A stretch of DNA of 64,000 nucleotides from the NCBI GenBank assembly GCA_022702705.1, contig CM040428.1:102690022-102754021 (forward strand), written 5' to 3'. The position numbers were made by a program, and so were the translations under genes. A model generated the notes under the pieces. The model ran no database searches. It was given only the letters and a program-made list of their open reading frames with translations, and was not told the DNA's origin. Of this stretch, positions 22,723 to 31,800 are shown piece after piece. Numbering within the stretch: the stretch's first letter is position 1; every line of letters starts with the position of its first letter. Source of the stretch: Papilionanthe hookeriana x Papilionanthe teres. Lineage: Eukaryota > Streptophyta > Magnoliopsida > Asparagales > Orchidaceae.

Positions 22723-23808
22723 GAGGCGCTGCGATTATTCAAAAAGGTGATGATGAAGAGGAGGATTATCAAGGAAAGAGGCTTTATTAATCGAGGTATG
22801 GATAATCCTACTACATGAGTTGAAGAGATAATAAAGGAAAGACGTTGGGAAGTGCTATGTTACACTACCGCAGCCGTAGTCGTTTCTGTTGTGAAGGAAT
22901 TCTATACAAATCTTCACGGGATCAACCAAGGATTCGTCTCTGTGCGAGGTAGGTTTGTACAATTCACTCCTTCGAGAATAAATGATCTCTTTATGATTGA
23001 GAATGTAGATATTTGCCACTATTCCAATTTTAATGCGATAAGCGATAATATGAATGATGTGTATTTTTATTTGACAGATGAAAATGAAGATTGAGAAGTA
23101 AGAGATAATCGATATATTAATTTCCCTTATGCATCTTTAAAACCAGTGTCAAAGCAGTGGCATTATTTTATTTCGGCAAAGTTATTTCCAACTTTGAAAA
23201 TTAGTAAAGTAACTAAGGAAAGTGCTATTTTGAATTTCTGTATTAAAACTGGAACGCCGATTGATATTGGAATTGTAATTGTGAAATCAATTTTGGGATT
23301 AATAGTTCATGGATTTAAATATGGGCTTGGACACCCGTCCACCATATTTCTGTTGTGTAGTCAATCACAACTTCCATATGAGTGTTGGGAAAAGGTTCTT
23401 CTTCAATGGAGGCATATTGATCCAACTAATCTTTATGACTACCAAAAAATAGGAGATGAAGGTGATATGAATATGCTTGCTGATCAACCAACTTAGACTT
23501 CACAACCTATTCAGCCTTACTTTCCTGAAAATTCCAGAATGATACTGAAGAGAATCAAGCATTTGGAAAAAGAGGTACAAAATGTTATGAATGCCATTAA
23601 TAATATTTCTGATTTATTTGAAGGAACAATTTGATCACCTTTGGTCGGAGTGAGATGGGCTTGATTAATCTGATGAAGAAGAATCTTTGTGATTGCTGAG
23701 GATTCATCAGATGAATTCCCATTTAGTCCCTTCTGCAATTTTTTAGTGCATTAGTAATCTATTGGAGATATCAGAGCAGAAAATAGTTCTGAGACTGATG
23801 AGGAATGA
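22723..23808 (+). pseudogene. A1 env-position ORF 1, plant transposon protein domain
   Basis: The 5' end is cut by E1, so the frame is open at the left. It lines up with A2 40829-41998 from the EAxRLFxKVxMKRRIIKERG segment onward. The recognisable core is RGRFVQFTPSRINDLF, KQWHYFISAKLFPT, VTKESAILNF, IDIGIVIVKSILG and GHPSTIFLLCSQS, the pattern of the 'putative plant transposon protein' domain found in the env position of Athila elements. A coiled-coil-like segment (LKRIKHLEKEVQNVMNAINN) and an acidic tail SSETDEE follow. In-frame stops lie near 22819, 23092 and 23494, and two compensating indels near 23620-23690. No signal peptide or membrane helix is evident, so calling it an envelope protein is not supported. 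Confidence 0.82.
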
Positions 23809-24609
23809 TTACTGGATTCCACTTATGTTTGATGTGCGTTTGCTTTACTTTGCTTAATTTTGTTTGGTGTGTTAGTATTTTCTTTGCTTTTCTTTGTAGT
23901 TTGCATTTGGATTTACTATGCTTAATTTCATTGTGTGTGCTTAGATTTTAGTGTTTGCTTATCGTAGTGTACTTGCAACACAAAATCTAAGAATTGTTGG
24001 TTTGATTTGATGAACATATTAGTGTTTATGTTGTAATGTGGATTATATATATATAAGTATTTTTTGTGTTGTTTATGTAAGAATTGTGTTAGTTATTGCT
24101 TGTGTGATGAAACAGATGCTTAATGAAGTGTTAAATGTCATTGTGGAGGACGATACGATTGAAATTACGAAAAAATTTTCAGACCCAGAAAATTTTTTGC
24201 ACTGGCGCTGCCGGCACCCAAATTCAGAGAGTTTGGCCTATTTAAAAAAAATAGAGCGCCACCAGCACCCTATCGAGCTCCGCCGGCGCCCGAATATAGA
24301 AAAAAGCCAAAAAAACCTTTATTTCACGATTTTAACACTTGGAACCGCAGTTTTTCCATTGCTTTCATCTTCCTCCTCCATTTTCACGATTGTGAAGACC
24401 TAGGGCTTGCTAGATCTTGGATTTGAAGCGATTTCAAGGCTTTTCGAGACCAGATCTACACTTCTCTTGGTAAAAGCTTCACTTTGAGTTAAAAATTTTT
24501 GATTTTAACCATAGCAATCTCTCACATTGATTAGATTGGAATTTTGGAATTTTTGAAGAAATTTTGGAATTTCCTATGATGAAATTTGCTCTTACTTATT
24601 TAGAATAAT
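23809..24609 (+). other. A1 spacer between the two env-position ORFs
   Basis: No coding sequence. It has a TATA-like run at 24044-24057 preceded by TTGTAATGTGGATT, also present in A2 and A3, then a GC-rich palindromic cluster at 24199-24292 in otherwise AT-rich DNA. The arrangement of TATA-like run, GC cluster and ORF is kept in all three copies, so this may be a leader or internal promoter region; that is inference. Confidence 0.6.
24199..24292. repeat. GC-rich palindromic module, A1 inter-ORF spacer
   Basis: Three dyads of the type GCGCC-NNN-GGCGCC, here as CTGGCGCTGCCGGCACCC, GCGCCACCAGCACCC and CTCCGCCGGCGCCC, separated by about 20-40 bp of AT-rich sequence. The same modules recur in A2, A3 and in the family's LTRs. 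Confidence 0.75.
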
Positions 24610-25778
24610 ATTTGGAGTTTGTTACATTGTGGATTTGGAATTTATTGGAATTTTCTTGTGAGTAAAGGGAAGATAAAATTGGATTATGATGAAGAAAGAT
24701 TTGTCAATGTTAAAGCGCAATTTCATTTTAATTCTTACATTTACAATAAGAAGTGTATTCAGGATCGAGCTTTTGACAATCCTAGCGGATCTGTTGAACA
24801 ATTAATTGCCGAGTGAAAATAGGAGAGATTTTACTATTTTACTGCGAATGCTGTTTTGGGTGTTGTTAGAGAGTTCTATGCTAATGTACCCTGGACTGAG
24901 ACTGAGTATGTGTTAGTTAGAGGAAAAATGGTTGAATTTACTCCTTAACGTATTAATGCATTTTATCAGACTTGGGAACCATTTGTTTGTGAATATGAAA
25001 ATTTTGATACCCAAGAGGTGAATATGAAGGAAGTGATTGCTTTTATGACAGATGGAAGACGGGAATGGAAAGTAAGTCAAAAACAGAAGATTAACTTCCA
25101 TACTTCTAACTTAAATGTTGCATCTAAAGTTTGACACTATTTCATTTATGCAAGACTGTTACCTTCTTATCACCACAGTGAAGTTACAAGGGATAGAGCA
25201 ATTTTGAACTATTGATTCAGAATATGACAAAGATTGATATTGAAGATATTGTCTTCAAGAACATTCAATCTATTGCTAGAGGCGAGACCAATAGAGGATT
25301 AGGACATCCTGCCCTAGTTCATGCCCTGTGTGTTCAGTATGGAGTAGAGTTCAACAGTTCTAAAGAGGTAGCTATACCACTGAGACTGATTACAAAGACT
25401 ATCATTCGTACTTGTGAGTCTCATGTGGGAGCACGTGATGAGAGTAGGAGTACTGATATTCCTACTACGAGTTATGACATTCCATCTACTTCTGAGCCCC
25501 CTACTTTATCTAATATTATGGAGCAGCTAAGATTACAAAGTGTTAGTATGGATAGACTCCATGGTAGGATGGATGTGTTTGAGGCTAGAAGTGATGTGAA
25601 TGAAGATTATATGAGAAGAATAGTTGAGTTCGGTATTACCTATCATGACGCTCAGGTCAAATTTATGAAGGGGGAGACTAATGTGATATTCCCTACCTGC
25701 CCCAGCTATACATAGTATATACCTGATCCTGCTGACCCTGCTGACCCTACTGATGAACCTGGTGATGAAGATTGGTAG
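24610..25778 (+). pseudogene. A1 env-position ORF 2, paralogue of ORF 1
   Basis: Homologous to ORF 1: RGKMVEFTP, NVASKV-stop-HYFIYARLLPS, HSEVTRDRAILNY, then (after a +1 frame change near 25210) IDIEDIVFKNIQSIARGE and GLGHPALVHALCVQ. The C-terminal half (25212-25715, open for 167 codons) continues with IPTTSYDIPSTSEPPTLSNI, an RLHGRMD segment and FMKGETNVIFPTC. A final stop-interrupted tail is rich in Pro, Asp and Glu and ends at 25778. The N-terminus appears altered: A2's copy starts MAPKSS, whereas here an LVSKGKIKLDYDEE segment is reached from an unrelated upstream sequence. Function unknown. Confidence 0.8.
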
Positions 25779-26164
25779 TTTGTTTGTTTCCGTTTCTGTT
25801 TTTCTTGTTATGTGTTGTGTGTTGTTTTTTTTGTGATGTAGTAGTTATTTACTTTCCATGTGATGTGTAAACCTGTTGATGTACTGTTACGTTGTAATGA
25901 AAAATTGAAATTGTTAAATGAATTGTGTAGTGTTGTGATAGTTGTTTAGTCGTTGTGGTGTTTTGTGGATGTTTAGATGTTTAAAGTTAATATCTCTTTA
26001 CCCTGCAAATGTTTTAAAAATTTGATATCACTGTTACTGACTGTTTCATACCTACTAGTTGTAAATTTTGACTAATACCAGATAACTGTTGAAGATTTCA
26101 AGATCCTAGCACAAAAATGTTAGTTTCTTTTACTCTCTACTGTTTCAAATTTATTGAAAAATTT

Positions 26165-26179
26165 AAGTTTGGGGGAGGG
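26165..26179 (+). promoter_or_regulatory. Internal polypurine-like tract (A1)
   Basis: AAGTTTGGGGGAGGG lies about 0.9 kb before the LTR. Equivalent tracts sit at 44164-44184 in A2 (12 Gs), at 54433-54447 in A3 (opposite strand) and at 48367-48388 in B. It resembles the true tract beside the LTR and could act as a second plus-strand primer site; that is inference. Confidence 0.55.
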
Positions 26180-26520
26180 TAGAAAAATATTAATTCTTAT
26201 TTGTTCTCAATTATTATATTTTTAAAATTTATTAGCATAACTTCTGGGAGTTGAACCTCACTTAAGATAACTAAACTTTTTATTTCAATTGAATATTATG
26301 GAAGGATTGGATGAAAGTTTTTAGTAATAAAGGTTAATTTTATAGAGATAGATATTTGGTATGAAAGGATTTAATTATAGTTAACTATTTAAAGTAAAGA
26401 AAACTGTTATTTTGAAATTTTAAGAGACTTAAAGTATTATTTGTTAAGAAGAGATTGTAACTTTATGATGAATAATAAAGCTCATACATAATTATAAAGT
26501 AAGGAGGTGTTTCAAGTTTA

Positions 26521-26705
26521 AACTTTAGAAAGAGGAGAGTGAAATTCAAAATCATTAAAGGTTATCCAGATATATTAATCCTCATTAAAAAAATGGAGAG
26601 AAAAGAAAGAAAGAAAAAAAGAAAAGAAAAATTAAAATAAAGGAAAATATTTATGAGGAGAAACTTGAGGAGATGCCTAATAAAAAATTTGCTTCACTTG
26701 AGTCA
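26521..26705 (+). other. Conserved non-coding block (A1 copy)
   Basis: Two anchors recur in order in A1, A2, A3 and B. The first is AATTCAAAATCATT followed by TCCAGATATA and TAATCCTCA. The second, after an A/G-only tract, is CTTGAGGAGATG followed by CTTCACTTGA. In family A the second anchor could be read as protein, but in B a 1-bp insertion and stops break that frame, so conservation looks RNA- or DNA-level. Confidence 0.65.
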
Positions 26706-27050
26706 CCATAAAGGGAGAACTAGATTTCATTTCAGAATTATATTTAAAGTATTGGCCTACATTCTGATGAAGTTTGCATGAACTCCTTTTTCACATAATC
26801 TTTCAAAGCACTCTTAATGTGACAAATTATGGTTTATCTTGAAATAAATAGAAGACTAGAACCTTTAGTCTTGATTGCTGAATATTCTTATACCTGTAGT
26901 GTTGACCTGAGTTACTGGATTTATTTCTAAAAATCCTACTCATATATTCTTTTGAATGAAAAATTTTAGTGTCCTACAGGTGAAAAATACATTGTCTTAA
27001 GTTATATTTTTATGTAGTAAAATGATTACTTGAGGACAAGTAATAGTTAA

Positions 27051-27063
27051 GTTTGGAGGATTT
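27051..27063 (+). promoter_or_regulatory. A1 polypurine tract at the 3' LTR
   Basis: AAGTTTGGAGGATTT stands directly before the LTR start TGATGCACC. Upstream is GAGGACAAGTAA, a phrase typical of Athila-type elements in this position. It would prime plus-strand DNA synthesis. Confidence 0.75.
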
Positions 27064-27730
27064 TGATGCACCAAAAATATATATTATTTTTGCTATCTAA
27101 TTTTACTCATTTTTGGTGATATTACACTTTATAGAAAGTTATTTTTCATGATTTGTTGCAGATATGATGATTTTAGGTGGTTGGAGCGAAAAGAAGCGAA
27201 AAGGAAGGAATTCGAAGCGAAAAGGAGCAAAATGAAGAAAAACAGCTTCTGGCGCTGCCGACGCTAGAATGGGCGCTGCCGATGCCATTTTCCAGAGAGC
27301 TCCAGAATTTATTGGGACAATAGAGCACCGGCGGTGACCAATGTTGGTACAATTCAAATTTGAAGAGTTTTGGCGACTTTTTGAAGGGATGCTTATGGAA
27401 ACTCTTGGGATTTCGTTTGCTAACTTATAAGAAACTGTTTTTGGATGAAAATGGTGTAGTTTTAGAGAGGTTCTAGGAGAGTTTTAGAGAGTTTAGGTGA
27501 GAGAGTGAGAGTGTCGAGTGTTAGGGCTTAGAAGAGAAGAGTGTAGAAGTGAGAATTTGAGAGTGATTCATCTCTAGTGAAGGAGAAGGAGTAAAGTGAG
27601 AGATTGCTTCTTCCTTTCCATTCTAAAGAGGGAATTGAGTGTTGCAAATAAGAGAGAAAATGATTCAAAGGAACTTCAAGGGATTTGTATTGGGGAAGAG
27701 AAAGAGATAAGTTGTATTTGCTTTTGTGGT
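27064..27730 (+). repeat. Family A LTR, first 667 bp (A1 3' LTR)
   Basis: Starts TGATGCACC after the polypurine tract and matches the complete family A LTR 51856-53528 (minus strand) from its start to the point CTTTTGTGGT, where E2 is inserted. It includes a GC palindromic cluster at 27249-27335. The LTR's TATA-like run should lie just past the break and is missing here. Confidence 0.88.
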
Positions 27731-29756
27731 TGTTGACCTCATTTTTGATGAGGTCTTTTTCTCTTCTCTCTCCTTAGTACTTAGGATCTAGCATTAGGTT
27801 TTCCCTTTGACTATCCCAGAGGACTAGAAATGGAACCCATCACTTAGAAATTCAAACACTTCTTAGTTCCCTTCAAACCCCACAAGTTTGATTGTAAACC
27901 CCTAAGCCACTTGAAGGGTTAAGATCAAATGTGGAGGTTTAAAGGATGAGTTCCCTATAGGACTCTTTGGCCTTAGGACTACCCTGAGTGGCCTGGTCTG
28001 GTGAAGGTTGACTTGCACACACACTACACTCCCACACACACATTCCAAGTCCTAAAACTACACCTACACCCAATTTGACTTCTTGACTCATGTAGGTAAT
28101 CCATATGGATGGTCCTCAACCCCTAAGCCCCTGGCTAAGAGGGTTAGGAACAACATATTGTGTGCCTAAAATAAGTCCTCTCATGGCTCCTGTGAGCTTA
28201 ATATGGCTTCATGGCTCAACCAAAATGATCCCATTTCACTTACATTTGATCAATCTTCATTTTTTTAAAATTTCAATTTTTGACTCCGGGGCCCTACAAC
28301 CGCCAAACCTACCAAATGCCCTTGAAACTACCCAAAATTTGCAAAATAAACTAAATTACCCAAAATTCCTCAAAACCAATCCTAACCATTTCCCATTATT
28401 AAAATTGATCATCCTTAGCCAAATATACCAAAATTTCCAAAAATACCCCCCAATAACCTCCAAATACCCAAAATGCCCTTTTTAACCAAAAAAAATCCAA
28501 AAATTCCCAAAATTCTCAAAAAATTCCAAAAAATCCCAAATATTCCCAAATTCATTTTGTTCAACTACACCATAAGTCAATTTTGTCAATTTAGCCCACT
28601 TTTACCAAAACCCCCAATTTGACCCATTTTTAACCCAAGTGAACCCAATGTCAAACCAAACCACTCCAATTAACCTCAATGTTGATCCAATTCAATTCTA
28701 AACTTCAATTCCATATCCCTAATATCAATTTAGACCAAATATAAGCCCAATTTGATGAACATTTTGATCCAATTTCAATTGAGGCCTAAGGCCCAATTTT
28801 GGCCCATAACCTAAACTTAGCCCAAATCATAGCCAATTCAACTCAAAATCACCTCAAATTTGTTTCAAATCACTCATGACACATCCCTAAACTAAACTCA
28901 ACATTTGTTTGGCCCAATCCTTCAAAAAATTCCCATCCACCAATTTGTTTTCAAACCTAAAGGCCCACTTTCTTAAACCATTCTAAAAGCCCATTTTCAC
29001 TAAATCCAAAAGCCCAAAAATCCATTCCCAAGCCCACATGAAACCTTTTCTTCATCATTCCTTTGATAATACTATTTGACCAAAGTCTTAAATAATCATG
29101 AAATCAACCCATTTGTAGCATCATGACAAATCCCATCAAAAGAATCCAAAGTTTTCAAAATTCCAACTAACCCACTTTCATGTAAATGAGCCAAGCCATG
29201 CGGCCATGCCCAAGCCATATGTAAGCCATGAGGAGCCATAGACTTGTCATCACTCCCTAAATGGCAAAAGGAGGAGATCCTTTAAGCACTCCCTAAAATT
29301 CATTAACCCATTACATGATTCCCCTTAACCTAAATTTAGTCCAAATAATCCTTGATGGGGACTTCACCACACATGTGAGGCTGACCCAACTGACCCTCTT
29401 CAGCCCAAATCAGGTCAGGGGGGTGAACCTAATCCAAATCCATAGGTTGACCCATTTGGACCCAAAATCACTCCTCTCCTCATGCCACTTAAATCCAATC
29501 CTTTACACATGTCCAAAGGCAATTGACTGCACCAAACCGCAGCCCTGACTCCCCTGAGTCAGATGGTGACCTGACTCTGGCCGGCCAGTCACCAGGCCGC
29601 TGGAAAATGCCATGGCCGAGGAGATTGGAATGAGCCAAATTTCAAATTCTCACCTGCTGAGCTGCCCCACTCCAATTGGCCACCACGGCTCTTCATCTCC
29701 TCCCCTAGGCGGTCGATCCCGGCCATCAATTGCCCCTGGGAAGCCTTGACCATGGC

Positions 29757-29764
29757 TATTTAAA
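29757..29764 (+). promoter_or_regulatory. Candidate TATA box in E2 LTR
   Basis: TATTTAAA in the context GGCTATTTAAACCAGCC, within GC-richer surroundings and followed by C-rich sequence. It is the best promoter candidate in this LTR. No start site can be shown from sequence alone. Confidence 0.4.
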
Positions 29765-30319
29765 CCAGCCACCCCCTCTCGGCCAAAAGGTTGGCTGAAA
29801 TCAACCTTCATAGAATCCCTCCAAACTCCTCACAGAGCTTACCTAGTCAAGAGCAATCCATCCCTACTGTTCTCCTGCCCTAAATCCCATTGATTGAGCT
29901 CAATTTTGGAGCTCAATTCTCAGGCCAGAACAGGACACCTCTCAAACCTCCACCAAAATCAAATTAAACTCACCCACACCTGCACAGGACCAAGAGTCCC
30001 TGGTGAAAGCCCCCTCTCCAGGTCACCCAATTGCTCTAGCCTCCAAAGTCTGAAATCGGGCATGGTCACTTTCATACTTAGATCTTTCACCAAAGCCAGA
30101 GGCTTCATCCCTAGGCTCTTCCAGCTCCAACGAACGTGCCACGCACATTCAGTTGAGGCCTCACCTCCTGAACCAAGGTATGGAGACTTCACTTTAACCC
30201 GAGCTTCCAGCGATTCTCTATTTTGTTTGAGTTAATTTGATAGTATGTAAACCGTATGGATGTGTTCGTCTCTTCAATACGAATCCATAGAGTATAAGAA
30301 CACAAAAAACCATTGAGAA

Positions 30320-30560
30320 ACGAGGGAGATATTAGGGTTTGAGTGTGGACGGTCACGGGTGCACACCAGTCGGAGACGACGACCAGCCGCCGTTGGATCG
30401 AGCGTGTATCGAATGGATGGCTTATATTGTGTCGGACAAGGGAACAGTACGTGAACCGTGTGCCGCATGACGCTGAGTCAGATGGCGGCAGAGAATAGGA
30501 GCGCGCCGCGTGGAGCTTCGGAGACGCTAAGGTTGCCGTGGCGCTGAGTCGGATAAGTAG
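30320..30560. other. GC-rich island in E2 LTR
   Basis: About 240 bp rich in CG dinucleotides (for example GACGACGACCAGCCGCCG) between AT-rich neighbours. It is absent from the E1 LTR. The flanks share TGAGTTAATTTGAT at 30228-30241 and 30696-30709. It could be an insertion or a retained regulatory segment. Confidence 0.45.
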
Positions 30561-30649
30561 GAAAATATGGAATTTATGATTTAATTAAATGCCTGAAACT
30601 TAGAAAATCCATATATTTGTGTAGAAAAATCACAAAAATAAAATAAAAA

Positions 30650-31800
30650 TATCCTCTTGCTCAGTGAACAGAGGAAAATAATGTGGAAAAAGAATTGAGT
30701 TAATTTGATGAGTATTTTATTTTTAATTAATTATTTGCTCATTTTAGTATTTTATTTCTCCATTTGCATAGACAATTCAACATGGCATGAGACCATAGGG
30801 CTTTTGAAGCCTCTGATCTTGGGAACATTCCTTGAATTTTTCAAGGTCAGAGGTTATCTCTATGGCAGGTTATGTATTTTTCAAGTTTATGTCACTGTTT
30901 TTGGTATTTTAATTCCATTAATTAGCATATTTCTTAGAAAATTCTAGGAAAATTTGGGGATGTTTCTTAGGACCAGTGGACCTTAGGATAATTATGTTTT
31001 GAGTTAATTCATTAAGAATAACACTAATTAGCCTAATTAATCAAAACTGAACTTTAATTAATTCTGGTTAACCACACATTAAAAAAAACTTAAAAACAAT
31101 TCTCCACTGATCTTTAGGATCAGAGGGACCTCACATAAAAATTTGAAATCAATTGGAAATGTTTAACCCCACTAAATGGATTAATTAGGTCACATGAGTA
31201 AAATTAAACTTTGAAAATTCATAACTCTAAAAATATATTTTAAAAATTCACCAAATTAGTTTTGGGACTTCTCTGATAACAGAGGAGTCTAAGAAAATTA
31301 AAATTTGAATTTTCTAAAAATCTTCAATTTTCACCTTATTTTAATATTTTAAAAATTTTAAAATAATAAAAATCACAAAAATATTAAAAATCATAAGAAT
31401 GTCACATTTTAATTCCTAATCACTTAGGAACAAACTAAATATTTTTCCTAAGTCCCTAGGATAAGATATTGAATTTTAAAAGCCCTAAAACAAATTTTGA
31501 ATTAAAAAATGAATTTTCCAACATTTTCATTAAATTAATTCTAATAAATCAAAGAAAAATAAAAAAAATTATAAAGTTTATTTTTCTGAACTCCTTGAGG
31601 TCAGAGAGATTTAAGAAAAATATAAAATCTATTTTTCAACTTTAATTTTATTTTATAATTGATTAATACTCCAAAACTCAAAATAATTATAATAAATAAA
31701 ATATAATTCAAAAAATCACCAAAATTGGTCAAAGTGGTCCTCTGGTCATTAGGAACATCCCATAATCTTCTTAAGGACAGAAACCATACCTTGGTCATGT
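30650..31800. repeat. Decayed ~155-bp repeats in E2 LTR
   Basis: A phrase of the type CTCTGATC..TAGGA-CAGAGG recurs near 30652, 30812, 30970, 31105, 31272, 31425, 31592 and 31740, at 135-167 bp spacing. The copies are too diverged for exact boundaries by eye. Confidence 0.45.

Larger units (their letters stand above)
25779..27050 (+). other. A1 3' non-coding region
   Basis: About 1.27 kb with no gene. It holds a G-rich internal polypurine-like tract (26165-26179), a block conserved in all copies (26521-26705) with a purine-only A/G tract in its middle, and a conserved stretch leading to the polypurine tract. The same order is seen in A2 43856-45080, A3 53529-55040 and, more distantly, B 48058-49279. 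Confidence 0.75.
22721..27730 (+). mobile_element. A1: Athila-type element, 3' part only
   Basis: Contains two env-position ORFs, a 1.3-kb non-coding tail, a polypurine tract and the first 667 bp of a 3' LTR. Each part lines up with A2 (about 40890-45275) and with the minus-strand A3 (51856 onward). The gag-pol part is absent because E1 is inserted in the first env-like ORF; it should lie left of E1 outside the window. The LTR is interrupted at 27730 by E2. Confidence 0.9.

Noticed and set aside
29300..30235. Open frames of 77-113 codons in the E2 LTR
   Set aside because: Both strands are open in the same GC-richer segment, there is no recognised domain, and they lie in a retrotransposon LTR.
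30228..30709. SINE insertion flanked by a 14-bp duplication in the E2 LTR
   Set aside because: No tRNA-type A/B boxes seen, no clean tail, and the flanking phrase also recurs elsewhere at repeat-unit spacing.
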